Assembly (NCBI GenBank): GCA_030609975.1
Contig: JAUWSR010000082.1
Span: 1-12,176, forward strand
Source of the DNA: Acidobacteriota bacterium
GTDB lineage: Bacteria; Acidobacteriota; Aminicenantia; Aminicenantales; Aminicenantaceae
Direction of reading: 5' to 3'
DNA length: 12,176 bases
Both the position numbers and the translations under genes were made by a program. Below, piece by piece: positions 6,007 through 12,176 of this stretch; position 1 is the first letter of the stretch, and every line of letters starts with the position of its first letter. Below the pieces are notes generated by a model, which searched no databases, had not been told where the DNA came from, and saw nothing but the letters and a program-made list of their open reading frames with translations.

Positions 6007-7794
6007 ATGGAAGTTATCGACCAAATTAGGCATACTGCAAACATAATCGAAATCGCTTCGCAGTACACTACACTCAAGCGAAGTGGAAGAAGACATGTCG
6101 GCTTGTGTCCTTTCCACTCCGAAAAGTCCCCCTCTTTCTTTGTAGACGATGACAAACAGCTTTACCATTGTTTCGGATGCGGAGCCGGTGGAGACATTTT
6201 TACCCTGCTCATGGAAAAGGAAAAATTCAGCTTTCCAGAAACGGTTCAATATCTCGCTGAGAAATATAACATTCCCCTCCCCGAACAAAAACAGTTCTCT
6301 CCCCAGTATCAAAGCCTGAAAGAAAATATCTACAAGATAACCGAAGATGCCTTGGCCTTCTTTAAAAAAAACCTATTCAACACCACAGAAGGTCAGAAAG
6401 CACAGGACTATCTCAAAAAAAGAAGTGTCTCTCCGGAAATGACTCAAAAGTTGAAGCTGGGATATGCGCTCAACTCCTGGGATGGACTATTGAGCTTTTT
6501 CAGGCGCAAGCAGGTTTCTCTGGGTCTGCTGGAGCAGGCGGGCTTGATCCTGCGCCGCCAAAACAAAGAAGGTTACTATGACCGTTTCCGTGGACGTATC
6601 ATCTTTCCGATCTTCAACGATCGCACTGGAAAAGTGGTAGCTTTTGGGGGACGCAGCCTTTTCGATGAGGAGCCCAAATATCTAAATTCACCCGATACTC
6701 CCATCTATTCAAAGGGGAATCTCCTGTACGGACTTAATTTTTCCAGAGAGGATATCCGCAGTAAAGATGAGCTGATCCTGGTCGAGGGATATACAGACTA
6801 CCTGGCCCTCTATCAGGCCGGCATCACTCACACCGCCGCTTCACTAGGAACCAGCTTAACGCCTCAGCAGATCGATTTAGCTCGGCGCCGATATACATCA
6901 AAGATCATTGCCTGTTACGATGGAGATACAGCCGGTCACAAAGCCGCTTTCAGGGCCGTATCCCTTTGTTTTGAACAAGGAGCCGAGATCAGGGTAGTAA
7001 ACCTTCCCCAAGGCTCGGACCCGGATAGCATCATCACCAAAAAAGGGCCCGAGAAATTCATGGCTTTTGTCCAAGATAGCTCTTCCGGACTCAAGTTTTT
7101 AATCGACTATTATGCCCAAGGAAAATCCCTCATCAGCCCGGAAGAGAAAGCTCGAGTTGCCAGGGAAGTGTTCAACGAGATTAAAAAGATTCCGGATGCC
7201 ATCGTTCGAAGCGAGTATTTAAAAATAATCAGTGAACAGCTCGACATCGATGAAATGGAATTCCGCAAAACCATCAGACAAAAAAAAGAAACCCAAAAGA
7301 GGACAGCCCCGATTTTCTTCTTCGAGGCGGAGAGGCGGCTCCTGCAGATTATTTTCCACGATGACCGCCTGGCAGCGGAAGCATTTAAAGCCATACATGT
7401 GGACGATTATCAAGGCCTGACCAGCGAGCCGATCTTCACGCTCTTTGCCGGTTATTTTAAAATGCGTAAAAAACCTGACTTCCACGAATTCAAACAAAAG
7501 ATCGAAGCCCCGCTTTTCAGCTCGCTCTCTCAGGCCCTGTTGGAAACAACCCCCAGTCCCAGCCTAGAAGAGATGCAGGATTGTTTATCCGCTCTCAGAC
7601 AGTATTCTCTCTCCCAACAGCTCAAGCGACTTAAATCACAGATTGTCAACATGAAAAAAAAAGGGGAACAGGAAAAGATTGCTCCCCTTTTGAACAAGAT
7701 CATGGATATCAATAAAAACCTTTATGAGCTTTCGCGACAAAGCCACATTGAGGGAATAAAAAAAAAGGATATGCATGCCGAAATCAAACACTGA
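6007..7794 (+). CDS. dnaG: DNA primase
   Basis: DnaG makes the RNA primers for lagging-strand and restart synthesis and works with the DnaB helicase at the fork. The 595-residue protein has the standard three-part layout. The zinc-binding domain uses Cys34, His37, Cys55 and Cys58 (LCPFH, HCFGC). The polymerase core includes the basic stretch YYDRFRGRIIFPI (190-202) and the TOPRIM fold with EGYTD (260-264) and YDGDTAG (304-310); Glu260, Asp305 and Asp307 are the likely metal ligands. A C-terminal helicase-binding region follows from about residue 440. An in-frame stop at 5980-5982 and the lack of another usable start fix the ATG at 6007. It has no clear Shine-Dalgarno. rpoD follows after 28 nt, as in the classic macromolecular synthesis operon, but rpsU is missing upstream. 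Confidence 0.97.
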   Translation: MEVIDQIRHTANIIEIASQYTTLKRSGRRHVGLCPFHSEKSPSFFVDDDKQLYHCFGCGAGGDIFTLLMEKEKFSFPETVQYLAEKYNIPLPEQKQFSPQYQSLKENIYKITEDALAFFKKNLFNTTEGQKAQDYLKKRSVSPEMTQKLKLGYALNSWDGLLSFFRRKQVSLGLLEQAGLILRRQNKEGYYDRFRGRIIFPIFNDRTGKVVAFGGRSLFDEEPKYLNSPDTPIYSKGNLLYGLNFSREDIRSKDELILVEGYTDYLALYQAGITHTAASLGTSLTPQQIDLARRRYTSKIIACYDGDTAGHKAAFRAVSLCFEQGAEIRVVNLPQGSDPDSIITKKGPEKFMAFVQDSSSGLKFLIDYYAQGKSLISPEEKARVAREVFNEIKKIPDAIVRSEYLKIISEQLDIDEMEFRKTIRQKKETQKRTAPIFFFEAERRLLQIIFHDDRLAAEAFKAIHVDDYQGLTSEPIFTLFAGYFKMRKKPDFHEFKQKIEAPLFSSLSQALLETTPSPSLEEMQDCLSALRQYSLSQQLKRLKSQIVNMKKKGEQEKIAPLLNKIMDINKNLYELSRQSHIEGIKKKDMHAEIKH

Positions 7795-7822
7795 AATCGG
7801 CATTTTATGAATTGAGGAGATA

Positions 7823-9451
7823 ATGGCCGGAGATAAAAAGCCACACAAAACAAAGATCAATCATCTTATCTCGAAAGGCAGGAAGCAGGGCTATCTGCTC
7901 TTCGAAGAGATAGAGAAAACATTCCAGGATGATGAGGACAGGGGAACTAATTTCAATGATTTCCTCACTTCCATGGACAATTACGGCATAAAGATCATGG
8001 ATAGACGCAGGGGCCTTTCCCCCAGACGAAGAAAGAGCGATATCGTTTCTATAGAGGGCCTGGAAAGAACCACAGACCCGGTTAAGCTCTACCTCCGGGA
8101 AATGGGGAACATTTCCCTTTTGACACGAGAAGGAGAGATCGCTATCGCCCGAGAGATCGAGCGCGGCGAAAAATCCATCATCAAAGCCCTCTCTAAAACC
8201 AAGATGGTATTGAACGAGGTTCTCAGCCTGGAAGAAAGGCTGGAGACAGAGCCTGAGGTTCTCCAGAAGATGTTCGATTTTAGTGAAGATGATATCGCTG
8301 AAGGCAAACTCGAAGAGAAAAAACAGCAGATCCTGGATAGGATCATCGAGATCCGCAAACAAAGTCAGGAACTGGACAAGATCCGGCCCCTGAAGAGGAA
8401 CACCATCGCTCGAGGCCGGATTATCGTTCGCATGAGTGAGCTCATCCGGGATCTTAATATCCGGCCCGCCCGCCGGGAAAAAATCATCGACATACTGCGA
8501 GAAAAGCTCAAGGTGGTCAATGAGCTGGAAGAAAGTCGGGACGAGTTGAAGATCGCGTTGAGCCAAACGCGAGGTAAAAGAAAACAGGCGGATCTTGACC
8601 AAAAGATCAAAGAGATCAGCAAACTGCTCAAAGTCTATCAGAAGGAAATCGCCCTTGATTCTCAGGGGCTGCGTAAGACCTTAAGAGCTATATCGACAGG
8701 AAAGAAGATCAGTGACCAGGCCAAAAAAGAACTGGTGGCAGCCAATCTCAGGCTGGTTGTTTCAATCGCTAAAAAATACAGCAACCGCGGTTTACAATTT
8801 TTAGACCTGATCCAGGAAGGCAATATGGGACTGATGAAGGCCGTGGATAAATTCGAGTATCGCCGTGGGTACAAGTTTTCCACCTACGCCACCTGGTGGA
8901 TCCGGCAGGCTATCACCCGGGCTATTGCCGATCAAGCCCGGACGATACGTATCCCGGTGCACATGATAGAAACCATCAACAAGCTCATCCGTGTCTCCCG
9001 CAGCCTGGTTCAAGAGATCGGGCGGGAGCCCACCAGCGAGGAAATATCCAAGAAGATGGACCTGCCGGTCAACAAGGTCCGCAAGATCATAAAGATTGCT
9101 CAAGAACCCATCTCGTTGGAAACACCCATTGGAGAAGAAGAGGACAGTCATCTGGGCGATTTTATCGAAGATAAATTCATCCCCTCTCCCCCAGACACCG
9201 TCATCCACATCAACCTCAAGGAACAGATCGAAGATGCACTAAAAACTCTAACGGAGAGAGAAGCCAAGGTCTTAAAGATGCGCTTTGGTCTGGGAGATGG
9301 AAACGAGCACACTTTGGAAGAGGTCGGTCAGCAGTTCAAGGTAACCCGTGAACGGATTCGCCAGATCGAAGCTAAGGCTTTGCGCAAGCTTAAACATCCA
9401 AGTCGCAGTCGCAAACTCAAGTCCTTTACCAACGATCAGCCCCCTATTTAA
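7823..9451 (+). CDS. rpoD: Primary RNA polymerase sigma factor (RpoD, sigma-70)
   Basis: This is the housekeeping sigma factor that directs core RNA polymerase to -35/-10 promoters. The 542-residue protein is a full group 1 sigma. It has region 1.1 (about 12-60, ISKGRKQGYLLFEEI), region 1.2 (TTDPVKLYLREMG from residue 83) and a charged non-conserved segment up to about 290, shorter than that of E. coli. Region 2 starts at Ala300 (NLRLVVSIAKKYSNRGLQFLDLIQEG, in part), and GYKFSTYATWWIRQAITRA (349-367) recognises and melts the -10. Region 3 has the GREPTSEEIS helix, and region 4.2 (496-528, HTLEEVGQQFKVTRERIRQIE, in part) binds the -35. The ATG at 7823 follows GAGGAG (7814-7819) after 3 nt, a stronger ribosome site than dnaG has. 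It is probably co-transcribed with dnaG, and the five promoter candidates in this window fit its specificity. Confidence 0.97.
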   Translation: MAGDKKPHKTKINHLISKGRKQGYLLFEEIEKTFQDDEDRGTNFNDFLTSMDNYGIKIMDRRRGLSPRRRKSDIVSIEGLERTTDPVKLYLREMGNISLLTREGEIAIAREIERGEKSIIKALSKTKMVLNEVLSLEERLETEPEVLQKMFDFSEDDIAEGKLEEKKQQILDRIIEIRKQSQELDKIRPLKRNTIARGRIIVRMSELIRDLNIRPARREKIIDILREKLKVVNELEESRDELKIALSQTRGKRKQADLDQKIKEISKLLKVYQKEIALDSQGLRKTLRAISTGKKISDQAKKELVAANLRLVVSIAKKYSNRGLQFLDLIQEGNMGLMKAVDKFEYRRGYKFSTYATWWIRQAITRAIADQARTIRIPVHMIETINKLIRVSRSLVQEIGREPTSEEISKKMDLPVNKVRKIIKIAQEPISLETPIGEEEDSHLGDFIEDKFIPSPPDTVIHINLKEQIEDALKTLTEREAKVLKMRFGLGDGNEHTLEEVGQQFKVTRERIRQIEAKALRKLKHPSRSRKLKSFTNDQPPI

Positions 9452-9486
9452 GCGAAAATTCACTTAACCAGGATAAGTCAGGTTAA

Positions 9487-9515
9487 TTGACTCAATTCAG
9501 TAGATTTGATATATA
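9487..9515 (+). promoter_or_regulatory. Predicted tRNA promoter
   Basis: TTGACT (9487-9492), a 17-nt spacer and TATATA (9510-9515) lie directly before the tRNA. The predicted start near 9522 leaves only about 4 nt of 5' leader for RNase P to remove. Two mutually exclusive small stems (TTAACC 9464-9469 with GGTTAA 9481-9486, or AGTCA 9476-9480 with TGACT 9488-9492) lie between rpoD and this promoter. Neither is followed by a T-tract. Confidence 0.6.
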
Positions 9516-9525
9516 AGGGGATGAG

Positions 9526-9597
9526 GGGCCTATAGCTCAGCGGTAGAGCCACCGGCTCATAACCGGTTGGTCCCAGGTTCGAATCCTGGTAGGCCCA
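9526..9597 (+). tRNA. tRNA with CAU anticodon, probably tRNA-Ile2 (lysidine)
   Basis: A complete 72-nt cloverleaf is present. The acceptor stem is GGGCCTA/TAGGCCC (9526-9532, 9590-9596), the D-stem GCTC/GAGC with a short 7-nt loop, and the anticodon stem ACCGG/CCGGT around CTCATAA with CAU at 9558-9560. The variable loop has 5 nt, the T-arm is CCAGG-TTCGAAT-CCTGG, and the discriminator base is A. CCA is not encoded. It is not the initiator: it has a G1-C72 pair, and positions 29-31/39-41 are not GGG/CCC. The C4-G69 and C5-G68 pairs match the features I recall as determinants for TilS in E. coli tRNA-Ile2, and the CTCATAA loop also fits. tRNA-Ile2 reading AUA is therefore preferred over elongator tRNA-Met. 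Confidence 0.93.
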
Positions 9598-9618
9598 CTT
9601 TTAACTCGAGGAAAAAAT

Positions 9619-10326
9619 GTGGACATCAATTTCGGTAGCCTTATAAAACTCCAGAAGCTCGATGAAGAAATAAAGAAGCTCTCTATTTTCCTTGAAAACG
9701 TACCCGCCCGGCTCGCCGAAATCGATAATAAGATCGAGACCAGCTTCAAGGTCGTAACCATCGCCAAGGACAAGTTTACCCATAACCAGAAGAAGCGGCG
9801 TGACCTTGAAGGGGAAGTCCAAGATCAGAAAATCAAAATGGAGAAATATCGTAAACAATTGAGCGGAGTCAAGACCAACATCGAATACACCTCCCTGTTA
9901 AAAGAACTCGCCGGCGTAGAAAGGATCATCGGACAACTGGAGGAAGGGATCATAAGCGAGATGCTGGAAGCCGACGATATAGAGAATGACATTAAAACCT
10001 CTGAGAAGAAAGCTAACGAAGCCAAGCAGCAGCTCCTGAAGGAAAAGGACGTTTATCTTCAAGAAAACCAAGCTAATGAAAAAGAGCGGGAAGAACTCCA
10101 GTCTGAAAGAGAAAAACTCATTCCCGGCATACATGATGATCAGATGAGCTTATACCTGAACATCTTTCGGAAGAATTTCGGAATTGCGCTGTCTCCGGTG
10201 ACCGATGATTTTTGTTCGATGTGCCAGATCCGTATACGTCCTCAGGTCATAAACGAGCTGATCGCTCAGAATTCGATCATTCTGTGTGAAAACTGCGGGC
10301 GTATCTTGTATTGGAAATCCAAATAA
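9619..10326 (+). CDS. Coiled-coil protein with C-terminal C4 zinc ribbon (DUF164 type)
   Basis: The 235-residue cytoplasmic protein is a long alpha-helical hairpin rich in Glu, Lys and Gln (about residues 5-165). A C-terminal zinc ribbon follows, with Cys199 and Cys202 (CSMC) and Cys223 and Cys226 (CENC), in the context GRILYW. This layout is that of the widespread C4-type zinc-ribbon family once called DUF164 (COG1579), whose role is unsettled; nucleic-acid binding is often suggested. The GTG at 9619 is chosen as start: GAGG (9608-9611) lies 7 nt upstream. The ATG overlapping it at 9617 is in another frame that stops after 9 codons. It begins 21 nt after the tRNA and may be read from the tRNA or rpoD promoters, since none of its own is visible. 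In several phyla this gene adjoins the RNase P RNA gene; here it is followed by a convergent gene instead. Confidence 0.88.
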   Translation: MDINFGSLIKLQKLDEEIKKLSIFLENVPARLAEIDNKIETSFKVVTIAKDKFTHNQKKRRDLEGEVQDQKIKMEKYRKQLSGVKTNIEYTSLLKELAGVERIIGQLEEGIISEMLEADDIENDIKTSEKKANEAKQQLLKEKDVYLQENQANEKEREELQSEREKLIPGIHDDQMSLYLNIFRKNFGIALSPVTDDFCSMCQIRIRPQVINELIAQNSIILCENCGRILYWKSK

Positions 10327-10342
10327 GTTGACTGCTCTTATT
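10322..10342. terminator. Short symmetrical hairpin between convergent genes
   Basis: AATAAG (10322-10327) and CTTATT (10337-10342) form a perfect 6-bp stem with a 9-nt loop. It contains the stop codons of both converging genes. It is A/T-rich with no T-run, so termination by it is doubtful, but there is no other room for a terminator in the 11-nt gap. Confidence 0.3.
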
Positions 10343-12116
10343 CTTGGTACAAAGCGTCGATCCGCTCTTTATATTTATCCTCAACGATATTCCGTTTGAT
10401 TTTGAGAGAAGGCGTGATCTCTCCCTTTTCGATCTCGAAATCCCTATCCAGCAGGACCACCTTTTTTACTTTCTCGTAAGAGGCCAAATCGGGTGTGGCC
10501 TTATCGATCTCTTGTTCATAGTACTGAACAATCTCCGCCTTTGAGATCAGGTCGGCGTTATCTGTAAAGCTGATATCTTTGGTTTTTGCGTATTCAGCCA
10601 GCTTTTCAAAATTGGGAACGATGAGAGCAGAGATAAATTTACGCTTATCCCCGACCACCACAGCCCCCTCGATGAACGGATGGATCTTCAAGATATTTTC
10701 AATCGCTTGCGGGGCCACATTTTTGCCGCCGGCCGTGACGATAATGTCCTTTTTCCTGTCCGTGATAACGAGAAATCCCTGCTCATCCAGATATCCGATG
10801 TCTCCGGTATAGAGCCAGCCTCCCTTGAGCGTTTCCGCGGTTTCAGCCTCCATCTTGTAATAGCCCGGCATGACGTGAGGACCTTTGGTCAGGATCTCAC
10901 CATCATCAGCGATTTTTACTTCGACTCCAGGGACAGGCTGCCCCACGGATCCGAATTTGAGGTGATCGAAGGTATTGGCAGTGATCACAGGAGAGGTTTC
11001 TGTCAATCCATACCCTTCCAGAACCACTAGGCCCATGGCATAGAAAAATTCAGCGATATCCTTGGAAAGAGCGGCCCCTCCGGATACAAAGAAACGGACA
11101 TTGCCGCCTGTTTTTGCAATGATCTTCGAGAAGACCAATTTGTGAGCCACTTTGTGTTTGAAGCCCAAAGCCCCGGGGATAGGATCGCCCAGGAGCTGTA
11201 AACGTCCGTATTCTTTGCCGATCTTCGCTGCCCAGAAAAAGATCTTCCGTTTTAGGGAGGAGCTGGTCAACACATTGTCTATGACGGCCGCATAGATCTT
11301 TTCGAAGATCCGCGGTACTGCCACCATAAGAGTGGGTCGAATCTCGGTAAGATTCACGCCGAGGGTCTCAATACTCTCTGCGTATCCGATGCTGATGCCC
11401 TCGTAAAGATAGACAAAACTCACCATTCGCTCCAGAACATGTGAGAGCGGCAGGAAGGAGAGTGCGGTATCCTCAGGAGAAAATGGGATGACCTCATCCA
11501 CAGCTTTCACATTGCTGATGAAGTTGTTGTGGGTGAGCATGACACCCTTGGGAACACCCGTTGTGCCTGAAGTATAGATGATGGAAGCGACATCGGAAGG
11601 TCTCACTTCTCCTGCCAGCTTTTCAAACAAAGCCGGCTGTTCCGTTTCCAGCTCTTTGCCCTTGGCCTGAACCTCAGCTACGGTTTTCGTCCCAGGAGGC
11701 GCTTCTGTCTGGAACGTAATAAAGGCATTGACTTTGGTCAGATCGTCTTTGATATCCTTCACCTTATCCCAGAGTTCGGGGCTGGAACAGACCACGATCT
11801 TAGCATCTGAGTTATCGATGATATATTTGATCTGTTCAGGCATGAGCGAAGTGTAGATAGGAACCGATATCCCGCCGATACATAAATTAGAAACATCGGT
11901 CATCAGCCAGAATGGGCTGTTTTCTGCCAAAATGATGAGTTTATCACCCGCAGTAGCACCTAATGCCCGGAGTCCCAAAGCAAAATACTTGACCCACTCA
12001 GATACCGCCTGAGTGGACATGGGAATATAGGCCTCTTCTTTTTTATAGAGAAAAAGATCATCCTTAGGGTAGGATTTTACGGTATTTAGAAACAATTGAG
12101 CTATGGTATCAACCAT
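10338..12116 (-). CDS. Long-chain fatty-acid CoA ligase (AMP-forming, COG1022 type)
   Basis: The enzyme activates a fatty acid with ATP to an acyl-adenylate and then transfers it to CoA. The 592-residue protein has the adenylate-forming core motifs in order: the phosphate loop IIYTSGTTGVPKG (179-191), FLPLSHVLER (221-230), VPRIFEKIY (267-275), GYGLTETSP (368-376), WLYTGD (434-439), and TDRKKDIIVTAGGKNVAP (452-469). In the C-terminal lid, TPSLKIKR (568-575) holds Lys572 as the likely catalytic lysine. VPRIFEK and the overall length favour the long-chain FAA1-like branch over acetyl-CoA synthetase. No signal peptide is seen; family members are soluble or peripheral to the membrane. The ATG at 12116 follows GGAGG after 5 nt, the best ribosome site in the window. 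It is monocistronic as far as visible, and substrate chain length cannot be read from the sequence. Confidence 0.93.
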   Translation of the reverse strand: MVDTIAQLFLNTVKSYPKDDLFLYKKEEAYIPMSTQAVSEWVKYFALGLRALGATAGDKLIILAENSPFWLMTDVSNLCIGGISVPIYTSLMPEQIKYIIDNSDAKIVVCSSPELWDKVKDIKDDLTKVNAFITFQTEAPPGTKTVAEVQAKGKELETEQPALFEKLAGEVRPSDVASIIYTSGTTGVPKGVMLTHNNFISNVKAVDEVIPFSPEDTALSFLPLSHVLERMVSFVYLYEGISIGYAESIETLGVNLTEIRPTLMVAVPRIFEKIYAAVIDNVLTSSSLKRKIFFWAAKIGKEYGRLQLLGDPIPGALGFKHKVAHKLVFSKIIAKTGGNVRFFVSGGAALSKDIAEFFYAMGLVVLEGYGLTETSPVITANTFDHLKFGSVGQPVPGVEVKIADDGEILTKGPHVMPGYYKMEAETAETLKGGWLYTGDIGYLDEQGFLVITDRKKDIIVTAGGKNVAPQAIENILKIHPFIEGAVVVGDKRKFISALIVPNFEKLAEYAKTKDISFTDNADLISKAEIVQYYEQEIDKATPDLASYEKVKKVVLLDRDFEIEKGEITPSLKIKRNIVEDKYKERIDALYQE

Positions 12117-12144
12117 GATGCCCTCCTTCGTTACGGTGGGTCCA

Positions 12145-12174
12145 ATTCTATTTAACTCTTGACTCCCCTGTCAA
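12145..12174 (-). promoter_or_regulatory. Predicted promoter of acyl-CoA ligase with dyad over the -35
   Basis: On the minus strand TTGACA (12169-12174), an 18-nt spacer and TAGAAT (12145-12150) form a promoter. The start would be near 12138, with a leader of about 22 nt. A perfect 6-bp inverted repeat with a 6-nt centre (CTTGAC 12158-12163, GTCAAG 12170-12175) covers the -35 element and could be a repressor site. Confidence 0.6.
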
Positions 12175-12176
12175 GC

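Noticed and set aside
7805..8602. Long antisense reading frame of 265 codons opposite dnaG end and rpoD
   Set aside because: It lies opposite a clear, fully conserved rpoD and has no protein-family motif; it is a shadow frame.
9526..9597. Initiator tRNA-fMet
   Set aside because: It has a Watson-Crick G1-C72 pair and lacks the three G-C pairs GGG/CCC at 29-31/39-41.
1..12176. CRISPR, prophage, transposon, toxin-antitoxin or defence system
   Set aside because: No repeat-spacer pattern, integrase, transposase or defence-type protein appears in any frame; the coding content is housekeeping.

Overview
The window holds mostly core housekeeping genes from a Gram-negative bacterium of moderate GC content. 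LpxC (lipid A synthesis) shows an outer membrane with lipopolysaccharide, and GlmU and GlmS supply the UDP-GlcNAc that LpxC's pathway and peptidoglycan both use. The mix of genes (orphan larB joined to lpxC, dnaG-rpoD without rpsU, a coiled-coil zinc-ribbon protein, a COG1022-type acyl-CoA ligase) suggests an uncultured lineage such as Omnitrophota or a neighbour, but this is a weak inference made without any database search.

Layout. Positions 1-155 are non-coding and rich in nested inverted repeats. On the minus strand follow two compact transcription units. The first, read from about 3905 down to 156, is a small TPR protein, glmU and glmS, with 4-nt and 1-nt overlaps. The second, read from about 5602 down to 4023, is larB and lpxC with a 4-nt overlap. 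A 404-nt intergenic region (5603-6006) separates larB from the divergent plus-strand unit dnaG-rpoD. It holds two divergent promoters, a second copy of a 15-nt repeat also found near position 74, and a long imperfect hairpin. After rpoD come a CAU-anticodon tRNA (probably tRNA-Ile2, read by TilS) with its own promoter, then a zinc-ribbon coiled-coil gene. That gene ends 11 nt from the convergent stop codon of a long-chain acyl-CoA ligase gene, whose promoter lies at the right edge of the window.

Functional links. GlmS makes glucosamine-6-phosphate and GlmU converts glucosamine-1-phosphate to UDP-GlcNAc; the intervening mutase GlmM is not in the window. LpxC removes the acetyl group from UDP-3-O-acyl-GlcNAc, committing material to lipid A, and the acyl-CoA ligase activates fatty acids. 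The left half is therefore largely envelope precursor supply. The centre is replication priming (DnaG) and primary transcription initiation (RpoD). LarB is the outlier: it starts synthesis of the nickel-pincer nucleotide cofactor, but no larA, larC or larE is present here.

Regulation. Five hexamer pairs of sigma-70 type with 17-18 nt spacing sit in front of the TPR gene, larB, dnaG, the tRNA and the acyl-CoA ligase. The larB one predicts a leaderless mRNA. I found no CRISPR array, transposase, prophage or defence gene. The unusual material is in the intergenic repeats, the promoter-overlapping dyads and the larB-lpxC pairing.
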